NCBI GenBank assembly: GCA_008921705.1
Contig: VFFE01007669.1
Location: 910,414 to 974,413 of the forward strand
Length of the DNA: 64,000 bases
DNA from: Burhinus oedicnemus
Lineage: Eukaryota; Chordata; Aves; Charadriiformes; Burhinidae
Direction of reading: 5' to 3'
Part shown: positions 26,601 through 41,600 of the stretch, in pieces
Layout: each line of letters starts with the position of its first letter
Numbering within the stretch: position 1 is the stretch's first letter
Notes under the pieces: model-generated
The model's input: the letters and a program-made list of their open reading frames with translations, nothing else
Told to the model about the DNA's origin: nothing
Databases searched by the model: none
Program-made: the position numbers and the translations under genes

Positions 26601-29600
26601 AATGATCATTGTATAGATTAGTGTTCCATATTCACAAATAACACTCTATCCTACTCTGTGTTTAATCAAGTAGTGTTTCAAAAAATGGATTGAAATATTT
26701 ATCATCAGACAATAGGATTCTTCTCCTCAGGAAAAGGAAGTCTTTGCTTTACAGCTCTGTGGCAATGAATCACTGTCAGACCAGATATATGGGCAGCTAT
26801 GTTTTGTCTGTTAGAAGTGCCATAGTTATTCTTGAAAAATCACTAGGAAGATAGTTGTGGCTGTATCTAAGTTTTTCCAGCAGCTGAGCTTGCTGGAGAA
26901 GAAGCACAGCTAACTTTCAAAAAACCAAATACTGAAGATGAATCTGTGCTTCAGAAAACAACTAGGATTCACAATTAATTTAGAAAAAAAAAAAAAGTTG
27001 CTGGTTTTTTTTTATACAAAAGCTGCCTTCAGTGGAGTGTGAAAAATAAACATAGGCGTTCTTCGATTTGGATTTCTGCACAGGCTGAAGTGCAAATTTA
27101 TTCTTGCAAAATCTCTGCTTTGTTCATTGAAGCTTTCCCTATATTTTTCCAAAGCTGTTTGGATATGTAAGCTATTGACATAACAAATCATCAAGAATAA
27201 ATCCACTGAGAAAACAGCTTTAATATTCAACCTAAAGGACTTTATCAAGATTCAGCATTTTATACCTATCAACCAAGCTGTGAGAGGGGAAGAGCTATCT
27301 GGGCTTTCCAGTGTTTCTTGGCAGAATTTTTGGGAAACGAACAAAAACCCCTCTACGTATGCCTGTTTGGTAATTTTGGACAAATTTCATTCAATCAGTT
27401 ACCAGATAAGTATTATCAGCTTTTAGCATGCTTTATTAATGTTCTTTTAAAAAAAGTATTTTAGGGGTGACAGATTCTTAACTTCCAGTAAGTAAGTGAA
27501 AAAAGTATTAAATATTTTGATGCTAGTTTATTAAAATTAGTAAGTGAGGCAGTGATGTTCTGTTCATATTAAATAAATACCTTAATATACTCTTAGAGTA
27601 GCTGCATTTGTAGTGGGTTATGTTGCAATGTAACAAATTGGAACAGACAATTTAAACATATATATTACTGCATGCATAAATGTTCTTGTCATTAATTGCA
27701 TTTCTAGCACTTTTGCATAACATCAAACAGCTAATACTGTGTATAATATATACATTCTATTATTCTTAGAATCTTTTTCTAAAGGTGCATCTAATTTTAT
27801 GACTAGCATCACTTGGTACCCATGTAATCATGAGGGTTACTTAAAATAAGTGAGAAACTGTGGCACATGTTGGTAATGCACTTTCAGCCCATATAAACTT
27901 CCCAGTATTTGGGCACACCTGATAAGAATTCTGTACAAAGAATTGTGAACTTGGTCAGACTTTTTGGTTGTTGAATATTAGGTTGCTTGAAGTGTAAAAA
28001 ACCAAAGCAACAAAACCCAACAAAAAAACCCCAAAATGAACAGAAAAAAAACCAAACCAAAAACCAGACTAACAAATTATAAGCAATATAGATATGTTTA
28101 TGTAATTAATTATTTTATCTTCATAAATGATTTTGTCAGGATTGGCTTTTTTCTGCTCTGTGAAATTCAGTGTATTTTTAGGTTTACAATGTTGTGTAAA
28201 TGTCAGTTAGTAATAAATATTTTTTCTAAGAGAGGATGCCAATTATTCTTTTAAACTGAATCTGATTTTTAAGACCTCTTTATTCCTGAGATTAAAAACA
28301 GGATTTAGTCCCCCTACAGTGCTTTTGTACCTATTTACCAGTATAAAGTTTTTGCTCTGATAATAGGTGTAGAATATTACCATCCGATTTTAGATAACTT
28401 TCTTAATTTATCCAGGATCTGGAATGTATTACTCATTGATGCCAAGCTATGAAGCTTAATGCAGATTTTTACTTCTCTTAGAAGATCATATGCTTAGATT
28501 TCAGTTGTTTAAATTTTGTATTCTCAAGGGATGTGTGCTGTGTTATTTTGGAAGGTAACTGCTCCTTTTTAGATTCATCATGTGGCTGCTGTGATAATAC
28601 ACGCTTAAAAATGCCTTGTTACTGAAATTTTACACCAACCTGTCTGCCGGTAGCTCCCAGGTTTGACTCTGACATTTGTATTAAAGAGCTTTTTCATTTC
28701 TTCCCTGAAGAAAGTAGGTTCAGATGGTTGTTTTTAACATTTTGGGGGCACGTTTACATGTCCTGTTGAATATCCAGAATTCCCCTCTGATCTTGACATC
28801 TGCCTCTGTCTTGTTGCAGATGATCAATCAAAGTAACTGCAAAAACCAGCAAATGAGGTAGAGAGAAAGGTCAGCTTTGTACAAACAGTATTCAGAGCTC
28901 TTTTATTATGAAAGATAAGTGTTAGTGGCACTGTTGCATGTCCAAATCATGTTACTAGAAAAAAAATAACTGTAGTCTCACTCCTGAGAATTAAGGGAAT
29001 TTTGCAGTTGAAGCAGATGACTTTGCAGTCCGTGGGGTTTTTTGTTCTATTTGGCAGTTCTTAAAAAGGTTGTTTTACTTCTGCCGAAGCACTGTTCAGA
29101 GTTATTTCTACAAAGACTTTCACAATGTTTTAGCAGGCCAATATTGTACAAAGCAAGTTTGCTGATTAGAGTAGAGCAATGATGAGAACTGCTATGACTC
29201 TTCTAGGTTTTGAAAAGAACTGAGTACAGATAATGATGATAGGGACTCTGGTTGGTAGCAAACAGGACATATTTGAAACCTTCTACCATTCTCACCTTAT
29301 TAGCTGTCACTATTTTCAGAAATGGGTGGATCAAGTGGGAAGGGAAGCAAAGATTTTAGGTTTCAATAATTTATACCTTTTTCTGTCTTACCATCTGTCC
29401 ACATCTATTCATTTCTCCCTTAGGAAATTTAAGCTGTTCACTTTAACACCCAACTATACTCTGCTGTCCAAAGGCTTTCACTTTGGATTAGGAAAACATT
29501 TCTTCTTTTTCCTGAAGTCAACATAGTAACACGACTGAAAAAAAGGAAAAGAAATCAGTCCAGTTGCAAGCAAACAGTGGGATATTTCTATTTTTATAAC

Positions 29601-32600
29601 TGTAAATGGTCTTCATCTGTACCTCTGTCTTATCCAGCAGTATGGAGAGCTGGTCAAGCAATAGAAAGCCATCATCATTCTCTTCACAGAGGAGGGAGAA
29701 ACTAAAGATGTTCTCTGTAGTTAGTGGTCTAGTGCAGTTTGGTAATGATAGTTTTAGAGGGAAAGGTGACAAATCATTCTAAGTATGCTGTGAACAAAGT
29801 ATTAAACTACTGACGATTTTGAAAAGCCCATGTGACTAAAAGCTTTGTGAAGCAAAGTAGACAATATCTTGAAGTGTGAAATTCAAATGCAAAGGTGGAA
29901 TGCTAATTCATAAAAGAAAACTTTTCTCAGGATGTGGGAATTTGATTTATTTTCACAAAAAGTCAAAGACAATTGCTGTGATTGGATTTTGAAAAGTTTC
30001 ATCAGTTTGTGACAGCAAACGTTTCTGTGCTATAGGTGCTGAACTTAAAGTAGAATTCCTGTCTTTAAAAGAGAAGTCTTATCACTGTGCAACATCGCAC
30101 CTGTTTTTCAACATTTTTTTTTCTTTGGCTCTCTATCTATGTTCTAATGGACTATTAATCTGTAATACCTGATTAAAACAGTATTTTAGAAGCTTCAGAG
30201 AGGCAAACTACTTTTGACACCTAGAAATATCAGTTGCTATTTTAAAGCATATGGAGGGTGTTACATTAGCACTACCACTAGTCTAGGTCTAGAACCCCAC
30301 TTGTGGGGTGGGTTTTTTTTTGTCGGAGGATTGTTTTCTCATATAACTAATGTATTTGTTACAGGCAGGCTTTGCTTTGCAGGAGAAAACGTTTTTTAAA
30401 ATGTTTCCCTGGTATAATTTGTAAAGCATATCCCTTGCCCATTGTCTTTCCTGAAGGATCTCAGTTTAAAAAAAAATCACAAATAAGTGGTCTCAATACA
30501 GTCCATCCTTTTCTTCAGGGTATTTGTTTTATTTTAAAACTGGTGTTTCAGTGATGTGAACCAGCTGCCTGATTTACTTTAGTTTCCATACCAAAATGTC
30601 CTGATTGAGTAAATTAATTTCCTCCTTTTTTATGAACTCATAGAGATGAAAAGAGAATGTAAAAATGACCTAAAATATAAATGTATGCCTAAAGAAGGAA
30701 GAACAAAGGCTTTATTTTTCTTGGACCTATCATTTGGGGTTTGGGCTGGTTACTTGGCATTACTTAAAGAAACTACAAGCTAATTCCACTTATGGCAGCT
30801 ACGTACCATTAAGAATACAGGAGAATAGCCTATATTTGCTGAATTTTGCTGGAAGATGTTCCTGTACCTATTAAATACTAGACCACGTGTTTGGAACTAC
30901 TCTGGATTCTTTAGTTGTAAGAACTGAAAAAAATCACAGAGTAATTCCAATTGGAAGGGACCTCAGGAGGTCTCTAGTCCAACTTCCTGCTCAAAGCAGG
31001 ATCATCTGTGAGATTAGACCAGGTTACTCAGGGCTTTATCCACTTGGGTCTTGAAAAACTTCCAAGGATGGAGGCTGCGCAACCTCTACGTCCATTTTTT
31101 AAAGGTGACAAATCATTGTTGACATGAATGGCTTTTGATCTCAAAACCCATCTCATAAACGTAGTATTTTCATCGATGATTGGGTATATCAAATTGATTT
31201 AGTGATCTAAACAGATCTGAACTATCCTGAAGTAGTGGAAGACAAAACCCTTGAGGTAATTTTAAGGAGAAAACCCTTTAGGATGGGGCTTCTGTCTTCC
31301 AATGTCTGCAGAACACAGAGCTGGACTAGAACTAGAAGGCTCTTTCCAGTTGGCTCTTTCCGCATATTCTTGTCCCCTGGAAGAATATGTGCATGATCTG
31401 ATGGGTTCTCAAAATTATCTCAGCTTTCTTGTTTCTAGCTATATATTGCCAATATGTCTGCTTCCATAGAGACCTTTTTCCCCACAGGAGTTATTTCAGC
31501 CTTAGCATATCATGCATCAAAGCAACCTGTGCTGCCAAATTTTGGTTTAGGTTTATATGAATAAGGCTTAGCCAGGAGCCTCTAGAATGCAGAAATGAAG
31601 GGAAGAATTTTGTCTTCTGACTAGCAGTGGACCTATGTTTTCCTTTATTTTCTGAAGTAGTTGATGAACTAGATTTGTCTCCTGGGTGAATGACTTGGGC
31701 TTTTAAGTGTACTAAAATTTGAATTTGACTACTGATGGAAAGAGTACAGTTGATCCAATTCTTACTGAGCATATTTGCCCAGTAAATGCAGACATTTAAC
31801 TTTTATGGCACAAACTCACCTCTGGGACTGGAAGTATTGCAAGAGAGTGATAAAAATACTAACTGCTTTGCAGTACGATATCCTGCTACTATATTCACTA
31901 AAAATAGATTGCATGATGTATGACTTAATCAGGAAGCATCAGTTATCACCAAGAAAACAGATATCCAAGAGACATATTTCTTTTTCCTATTGACAAGGTG
32001 ATACAGATGATGCTCTTACAGACTTATGCGTGAGATATACACTGCATATCAAAATTACCTGTCTGTTTTAGGCCCATGTTTATTGCAACCAGCCATACTT
32101 CATGTAAACATTTAGTAGTAAAAGGGTCACTTTCTGTGAATAACAGAAAGATCTGCTCAGTATCTCTGGACACACTTAACACAGCTTCTCAGGTACTTAA
32201 GGAAAAATATAAGCATTACTTACAAGTGTACCTAAAATTTCTTTTATTGTTGCAGGTTATTTTAGTATCTGCTAATAAGCTGACTCGATATATAGAACCA
32301 TGCCAACTAACAGAAGATTTTGGAGGAACTCTCACCTATGATCACATGGATTGGTTGAATAAGAGGCTGGTTAGTTTTCTCTCTTCCCCCCCCCCCCCNN
32401 NNNNNNNNNNNNNNNNNNTCTTTTTTTCCTCTTTTTTCTTTCCCCTCCCCAAAGTGTCTCATTCTTGAGCCATGAATTTTTATTTGTATAGAAACTGCTA
32501 AGTGTATAGAAATTGTCATAAGTGTAGTAGTGCAGTTCAAATGCATGAATAGTCTTAACGATGATAACTAACACTGGATTTGCTCGAGGGATGATAAAGC

Positions 32601-35600
32601 TAATATAATCAATTTGTTGAACCAACAAGTTCCTTAATGGAGCTGTCTTGTAGACCCTCACTCTAGAAGAGCCTGAGTATAGTATAGTCACTACAAAAAG
32701 AAATTGGCTGCTGATAGGAGAAATCAAAAATGAGGAGGAAATACTTGGACTCTGCAGATCTTCCAAGGTTATCTCTTAGGCCTTGGTTCCTGTGGACTGA
32801 GAAGCAGGTTTTAAGCTGTCCTACACTAAAACCTCTGTCAGTACAGTTTCCCCAGTAGATATGGAGATGCAGTCAATGTCTAGGAGCAAATACACCCCAA
32901 ATTCATTATTAGACACAAATTGTTTAAGCAACTGTTGGTGCATATAGCACTCCAGAATGTTTTTAATCTGTTCGTCATTGATACTTGTTTTTCAGTTACT
33001 TAAATTGAATTTTCAAAAACATATTTACTCTTCAATGAAACAATGTGTTCCTTTCCCATGCAATCTATTCTTAAAATGTGCATCTCCATCTAGGATCCCC
33101 AGGTGGGGTCTGTCTGACTATATAGGCCTTGTTATTTGAGATCCTATAATCAAAGAAACTGGTAAGGGTATTTCTATATAATACATCTTTATTTTGTCTT
33201 AGTTATTCATTACAATATAGCCCATATTAGTAGTGATTAAAAGATGGATCTTCAAAGTTGATTATTTTAATCCATTCAAGTGAGCTGTCAGATGCTTGTG
33301 TAACATGCCTTAATTCTCTAGCATTACTCTTAAGATTTCCTTAAAGGCTTAAATGAAAATGTAGAATAAATACGTCCATAAAAACTTACAGGTTTTGCAG
33401 AAATCTCAATTTTTCAGTATTTAAGAATTCAGTCCATCTTTATTATATTCAGTGTAACATTTACTGTCTCCCTGAGGATTCTTAGTGCCCTTAAGTGTTC
33501 CTTGAACAAACCTTTGTATTTTCTACTCTTTCTATCCTACCATCTGAATGTTGGGAAATAATTACACTGTGTAAAGAGTGAAGTATACTAACAGAACTAG
33601 TGGAAAAGTTTGCACTGATGCCTTCAATACTGCCACTTACATGATTTTAATTTCTTAAATTAAAACTTGCCTTTTTTTTAGGTATTTGAAAAGTTCACAA
33701 AAGAATCAACATCCTTACTGGATGAGCTTGCTCTAATTAACAATGGAAGTGATAAAGGAAGTCAGCAAGAAAAAGAGAGGTGTGTGATTTGCTTTTTGGA
33801 ATCAATGTTTTTGGATTATAAAATTTCATTGGAAATCCAAACAGTATTGAAAGTATGCTACGCCTTAAATATTTTGTATTGCGTAAAGAAATTCTGGAAT
33901 TTTATAATATAGATTACAAAATTCATCAGAGTGTGTTTAGATTTATGCTTATTTGGCTATTGACTACATGCAGCTGCACTTCACAATGAGATGAAAAAGT
34001 GAGGACTTTACTGAGTGAGGGAAGAAACATCCAGCTCTGGCTGGTAGCTCTGGCCTTTGTTGAAGTTTTTAGTGCTACTGTAATACAAATTACTAATAAT
34101 GTTTGTTACTTCAAGTAGTTATTAGGTTTATTATTATTAATAATGTGTTTGTTGTTTTGTTCAAGATCAATAGATTTGAACTTCCTTCCATCAGTTGATC
34201 CTGAGACAGTACTGCAGACAGGTATAGTAAGTCAAAAAAATGATAATGTTGTCAGTAAAGTAACATTATTCATTTCTAAGCTCCAAGTGAAAGCACAGAG
34301 GGCACAATAAGTATCTTAGCCATCATCACAATGTAATAAGCTTACCAATTAATGTCATCTTTGTTGGGTTAAAAAAAGTGATTTTAACAAATAAATGGAA
34401 GAACTCCAAATGTGTCTTTTTAAATATAGTTTTTAATAATCCTGATAACATCTTTACAGTATTACCATAATTAATACATTTAATTTTGAGAATACATTGT
34501 TTTCAGATGATGTCAACATGTTGGACTTACAGAATGAATTTGTCTTGATAGCCACCAAATGGTTACAATACAGATAGCATTTTCCTACGCAGTTTTGATA
34601 ATTTGTGTCAGCCTAGTTCTGAGCTGACCATCTGTAAAAGTGCAGAATACAGTCTTCTCACTCTTTACTACTTAGATTCTCCCTTCAGCGTTAAACAATT
34701 TGGGGTTCTTTGATTGAACTGGTTTTTTTAGGGTGAATTTCCTATTGACAATAAAGTGTAATAGACTGTTGATTTGGAATGGAAATGTGCTTAAAGATTT
34801 GTGCCTTTGTATGATAGGAAGTAATGCATAGTGTTAAGGTGGGAATCAGAGTCTGAGTGCTTGGAATCCTTATCTTACAGTCTCCTACAAACCTATGTGT
34901 GTATAACGTGTAATATTTGCCACAGAGAACTACCAGATTTGTATGCCCTCTGTGTAAAATTTTACCTTATTTAGATGTGGGATAATATGTTTGAGTTAAA
35001 AGGTGAAACAATACTTCCTTGCTGTGGTCTTTAATTTTTTAAAATATGAAGTGTCTGTAGACACTGTCACTAGATTTTGGTCTAATTGTGCATCCTCCTC
35101 CAGTAGTAAGATTTTTTGGTCAAAACACCATTTCAATTTTGTGTAAGCAGATGGCTCCCAAGAGCATTACTTTATATGCATTCTCTGTTTTCTTAATTAT
35201 GGCATAATGAATTTTTTTGAGTTATGAAGTTTAATAACTTTAATTAAATCATGAGAGTTCCTAAGAGGCAACCTTTCTCTTTGTTAGATTCACTGTATTG
35301 AAATTTTGAGAATGAAAAATAAACCTTTCCCCAATTAAACGTTTCCATCTCTTAAGGGTAAATATGAACAAACTGAGGTTTTAGATAAAAGGCTTCTGTC
35401 TTCCATAGTTAAAAGTATTGTTGCTTTCACAAGCTCCAAACCCACATATGAAATACAGTTCTTAGAATTTGATAAGAATCTAGTTTAAAAAAAAGGTTTT
35501 CCCTTGAAAATGTTAATCCTTACTGCTGGAACACTACAATAAAAATTCAAAATTATCCCAGTAGAACTATGACTTGTAAAAACCTTTAAAGTCTGATTGC

Positions 35601-38600
35601 TATGCAGCTATCTGTGCCTATCTGTGTAGTATTATAAAAGATGTTTATTTCCATAGTATGACAAAATGTATTTGAATTCTTAAGACATGTTCATTTCACA
35701 ATAATATATACTGAGTAATTTAAAGTTGTTTGCTGCAATCTCCAAAGTCCTTGGCATTTTGGTTGTCTAGATAATACCAATTGAATTCAGAGTCTATATT
35801 TCTGCATTTTCCTTGTATTGCAATTACTATCCTAGTGCTAATTTTTTCTTTTAGGGAACTGGCATATTACCATTTTAAGACCTGCAGAACTGATAATGTG
35901 GAATTGGCAGATTTTCACTTTTATACCAACCAAGTGACCAAACACTGTTTTATTTGCTAACCTGCTTATTGAGCTTTTGGGGAACAAATTGATGATCTGG
36001 GTTTACTGGTAGTGTGGTGTTTACATCCTGAAAACTTTACCACAACTTAACAATAACATTCTTCAAACAGTTTAAATAGAAGATTAAATAATCAAAGCCT
36101 ACTGTTTTTGCAACTGTAAAAGTTGTTACACTCTAGAGAGTCTGTACCCTGATACAGTGCTTAAGAGCACAAAGAAAAGGGTGAGAAAAGTGAGAAAAAA
36201 AATTGATCAAAATACTTAGTATTCAGCTCCATGCTTTCTATGAAAGTTTTATACTCGCTATAAAAATCCTGAAAGATAACAGAGAAATTATATACTTACT
36301 TTGTTAGATCATTCATTTAATCTAAGAATATTAGTTGTTTGAGAGAAACACTTTGGATGCTACACAGGATTTTGAAGTAAACCAGAACACTTATAGTTGT
36401 TTCAGTCTCAGAATTGCGCTTTGCAATTGTTTCTTTACATTAATCAATACTATTGTCAATATGAATGTTTGTCACAGTATCTCTTTTATATGCCTAAAAT
36501 ATACCATGTTATTTCTACCCTATTTTATGACTGATACAACCCCACAGGCTGTGGCCAGTGCTCTGCATGAAATGGTATCACTAAATGTGCCCAATGCATA
36601 AAAGATCATTAGCTGCAAAAATATACCACTGAATGGTCTAAAAGCAGGCATGATTACTAATAATTTTTGTTTGTTTTTTGAATCTAAATTGACCACATTG
36701 TTATGTATTCTTCAAGGTCATGAGTTACTATCTGAGTTACAACAGCGTCGATTCAATGGTTCAGATGGAGGGGTATCCTGGTCTCCAATGGATGATGAAC
36801 TACTTGCTCAGCCACAGGTCATGAAGCTACTAGACTCACTCAGAGAACAATATACCCGCTACCAGGAAGTCTGCAGACAACGCAGCAAGCGCACACAACT
36901 AGAGGAGATTCAGCAGAAGGTAATGCAGGTAAGCTTGGAGTTGCTCTTGAATACTATGAGGCAGAGGTTTGAGCTCAAGTCCTAGGCACTGTTTCCTACA
37001 AAACTAAGAATCAGGAGGCGAGAGCTTCATGCCTCCTTTCACTCTTCAAACTGCAATGTGCTAGTTTCGCTTGATGCTTTACATTATGGCTACCACAGTA
37101 ACTTTCTGAAGGCTGTTCTGATACGTGGAGGTGATTAGAAATGTGCTTTCTTGCTGTCATGCTGAAGAACCTTCATGTTGTCCCTTTGTTGCATACTGTG
37201 GCAGTGTACCGCTACGTTGTCGGAGGGGCAGATGCCTGACCAGTCAGCAAAGAGAGGAACATTCACAAATGAAACACGTTTGACTGTAATTTTGCTTGAG
37301 TGTTGGACACCTTCCCCTGCCCACTTTGTTTTAAGTTCCTGTTACTGAAGATAAGGCATTATTTATTCCTTTGTTTGTCTAACACTCGATGTCTTAACTA
37401 AGTTAAAGTGATTAAACTGTCTTTATTTCAACGATACCCTGACAAGAATGAATACAAACCTTCCTCATCAATCGTGTGTTAAAGGTCATAATAAATTGGT
37501 TTGGTCCTTTGGAAACAGGCATGTAATTAGCACTTTCAACATTTTCTCAGCAGAGTCTCAGTAGAGAAAATCAAGGAAATGGAATTAATTTATGCCTCTT
37601 GTGTTTATTACTTGAAATTAGATTTATATGTTTTCAAGCTTCAGTATAGTTTGACTATGCAGAAGATGAAATGGATATTGCTTTTAACCTTTCAGCATTG
37701 ACATTTCTAATGCTTGAGGAGTGCACATCAAGTACTTGCACTTCACAGTGTTCAGGTATGGGTAAAGATAAAAACTAATCAATCTTGTTATTTCTAGCAG
37801 TGAAAATGTAAATCTACTGAGGGAAACCTTTTTTACTTATGCAGTAGTTCAGGTTATTATAAAAAAGATTTTAAAAGCAAATGTCATCTTTTGATGTGTT
37901 GAGCTGGAAATAATAAAAATATATAAGAGCTGAAAATAGTCCTATGTAGAACATATTAGCACAGCCGTGGGTATAATCAGGTGAGATTTCTTTTTTGCCT
38001 GTGTTGAAGTTATAGTGGTTGAACAGGATGTGCTGATTGAAATGAAATTTGTAACGTACTTTGCCAAACTGACGTTGTTAATGCATTTAAATAGACTTGT
38101 TTACTGGGGCATCAGCCTCATTTTGCAATATTTTTATTAGAAATAGTTATTTGTTTGCACTGTCTACGCTATGGATGCTGCATAGTAAGTGAACTGAGTC
38201 TCAGTACACAGGAAGAATGTGTTTCGATGGTTTACCAAGCTAATCAGTTTTATAAAGTGCATTTAAAAGCTCTCTAAATGGCACACAAATGTATGAAGAA
38301 AACTTACTAAATCTAGAAATTGATTTAGTTTCCTTTTGGTTTATGGGAGAAAATTAGGCTAACAGAGAAAAGTAACAAAAATGATGGACTGGAGGAAACC
38401 AGTAGAGCTGAAGTGCTGTGGAATTTATTTTGCCAAAACAAAGAGCAGTTGCAGTATAATATGCTTGTAGTATTTTCAGTTGGAATGGGAGTCTACACAG
38501 AAAGTTTTTCCCTTGTTTGCTAATTTTTTTTTGGCATGTTTTGATTTCCTGCTAGCTTTCATTACAATTCCTTCCTATTTCATTCTTTGTATAGCTGCTT

Positions 38601-41600
38601 ATATTGCTAACTGCTCCTGACTTGTTTTTGCGTTCCTGTTTCATTTGCACTATTTGCTGCTTTTGCTTACTCTAAACTGTTTAGTTCTTACTCCTGTCTC
38701 AAAGCCCTTTTATCCATAAACACCTCTCTTCCCTTGTGCCTTCAATATCCTACCCTTTCTAACTACCGCTCTTCTATTGCATAATTTTGTTTCCCTTTCC
38801 TTCATCTTTCATTCTGCAGAGTAAAGATGGCAATAATTTCCAGACATTTTCTGATGAGCAGTTCTACTAAACAGCCTGCTAATGAGCAACTCTGTATGTT
38901 ATGATAAATTCTAGCTTTGTCCCTCCTTAGGCAGAGGTGTGGCACGGCCAAAGCAGCGCCGTAGTTGCTGGAAACCTGTAACGGGGAGGTGGTCTTGGTC
39001 AGAGAGGGCACTGCTAAACAGTAGTCCTGCACACCGTTTCAGACTTGCATGAGAACTGTCATTTCCGTATGTGAGGAAACAGTGAGGTCACGCTGTGGTT
39101 CCCAGGGGATGTTTGAATGCCTTCACTTCTAGGTCCATTCCGTATTTAACCAGCAACAGCTGTGCAGAGGTGCTGAGCACAACAGGAAGTTTCTCTTTAA
39201 ACAGAAACAACATAGAACTGTAGAGTCTTAGTTGACCCTAGAAATGATAAAAGTAAGGAAGACTCAGGATGCTTCTGGAGCAAAGAATACACACTCTGAA
39301 AACAGTGCTTCTTGGGGGGTGTGGGTGGCCAAAAAAGGTGAGGTGACACGATGAAGAAAAGGTGGGGTGAATTGAGTGACCTTCTGTAATGGTGATGGTC
39401 GTTCTTGATTACTGTTGCAATGTAGCCTAGCAGCACTAGGAAAATGGTCCAATTAGTCCCTTTTTCATTTGTCTTCATGGTTATGGTGTTACATTGTGTA
39501 TTGTATTATATTTCCTGAAAAACTGTGTGAAGCTGTTCTGTCATCTTTGTTTAAACAAAAAGTTCATTAAAGAGAGGAAGCTGGCTTCCTATGCTTTTTC
39601 ATTAAGGTTCAGAATGTGGGGATATTCCTGCATTTCCTTACTTCAGGACTCCAGTCCTGAAGTGTAAGTAGTAAGTGACTTCTGCATTAAGTTTCATCAT
39701 GACTGTCTGTTTTTTAGATGTTTAAAAATTTATAAAATTTTGCCATAGATACCATCTGATAATTCAAATACGTATAAGGAACCCAAAATTTGAGATACTT
39801 TGCTGTACTTTAAATAATATCAACGTCAAATGAAATAGTTTCAAAATAATAATAATAATAAAAAAGAAATCCAGTACTCTAGTCCAAAATTGTATTGCCA
39901 TGACCATGCAAGGATTTCTGCAAAGGACTTCTGTTATTTGAATTGAGCAAATTGAAAGACATAAATATATAAAATACTAAGTTGTTGTGTAGATTTAATT
40001 TTGAAATGAGTACATATCCTGTACTTGAATGTTAATATATTCAACACAATAAGGAGAAAACTCTCAGGTGTGAAGTTGAATACAGCTGTGCATTGTCATT
40101 CACTTTGGCAAAAGAAATAATTCTTGTTTGAACGTGAGAGTTCCATTATCAAGAAAATTGTGTTTTAAGCTCTTTTATTGACAGAGATATGAAATGACAA
40201 GTATGTATGTGACAAATCTTTTGCTAGCTGCCACCTGCTTTCATGCAGCTTACAGGCTAAGGTTAATGAAAAGTAGTTTCTACTTAAAGCTTTTGAAGAT
40301 GTGAATGGATTCAACAAAGACTTCTACAGATCCTAAGAAGATTTTTTTTTTCATAAATGTAAATTTACTTTGAAATATTTCTGCTTATATTACAAAATTC
40401 TTTTTTTATCAGTTTTCATGTAATTGATTTGATACTTTATTTTTGTTATCTTTATCTTATTGACAGGTAGTCAATTGGCTTGAAGGACCTGGATCAGAAC
40501 AGCTAAGAACCCAGTGGGGAATAGGTGATTCAATTAGAGCTTCACAAGCTTTGCAACAGAAACATGAAGAAATTGAGAGTCAGCACAGTGTGAGAATTCC
40601 CATACCCTTTTCAAGTAGCAAAATAATTCTAAGTACATACAGTTATAAGCAATGTATTTTGGTTATGAGTATCTAGGAATTTTGCATAGTGCATGATTTT
40701 ACGGGTTACAGAGGAAAGTACCTGAGCCGTTAAAGAACTTAATATGGTCATTATATGTACATGTTATTTATTGTGTTTTGCAGTATAGAAAAATACTTAT
40801 TTCTATCTATGATTTTTCTTGTTTTTATTATGTTACAGCAGTTCTTATATTTTCATGTTGAGTAGGAGTAAATTTCCTTTTTCCTCCCTGCCAAAATGGC
40901 TGAGAAGTCCTGTACTTCTCAGGTGAATAAGTTAATATTTTTGTCTTTATTAAACTACGTTTACCAGTAGCTGAAACTGACTTAACACTTTCATTAGTCA
41001 AGACTTAAAAAATCCAACCCAAACCTTTAGTCTGAGAAACACCGTGCCCTAGACTACTACACTAGTTCTATTGACTACAGTTTCCTTGCTCAGCTGCAGA
41101 AGTGTGTGTTGTAGGTGTCTGTGTTTGGTCAAGTGAATCCCATCTTCTGCTTCTCATTGCTTTAAGCTCTTCAAGCAATGTTCTGCTCTGAAAACCAGTA
41201 CCTTCTGAAGTATAAAACATCTGACAGTTAAAATTGTAATTGATAAGAAAAAAAATCCCCTGCCTACTTCATTGACAAAAATAGTCTTGAATATCTTTCA
41301 GTCATATTAGCACTTCAAACTGAAACGAGAAAACAAGATTGAATATACTTTGTTCTCACTGGAATATCTATAATGGGCAACTATGCTTTAGCTGGGTCTA
41401 AATACAGTCCTTGAAATCATTGAAATCCCACTGAAGTTTGCAGGCTGGCCTACAGTTTGCTCATCACTAAAGCACGGACAAGATGGAATGCTGCTTGCTT
41501 CTCAGGTGCTGGCAGGAGTTTGTAGAAACAAGAGTCAGAAAAATTATTTTTAATTTTATACTGAAAGAAGTAATTGAGAGACTGCTGGCTTACCTTAAAT

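Larger units (their letters stand above)
20720..32255 (+). other. SESTD1 intron between coding exons 4 and 5 (largest intron)
   Basis: An 11.5-kb AT-rich intron, the longest between seen exons. It contains a C/A-rich low-complexity tract at 27996-28066 and an antisense CR1 3' fragment at about 30931-31092. Small open frames are scattered through it, but none has credible splice context or a recognisable family. Confidence 0.85.

Noticed and set aside
29175..29225. ATGATGA ... CTGA boxes suggesting a C/D snoRNA
   Set aside because: No convincing terminal stem and no D'/C' pair; such short boxes are expected by chance in 64 kb.
32371..32766. Open frames running through the N gap at 32399-32418
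   Set aside because: They exist only because N bases are read as open; the flanking sequence is intronic.
35855..35959. Acceptor-like TTTTTTCTTTTAG followed by an open frame between SESTD1 exons 7 and 8
   Set aside because: No adequate donor follows, the phase delivered by exon 7 reaches a TGA after about 27 codons, and the known protein joins exons 7 and 8 directly.
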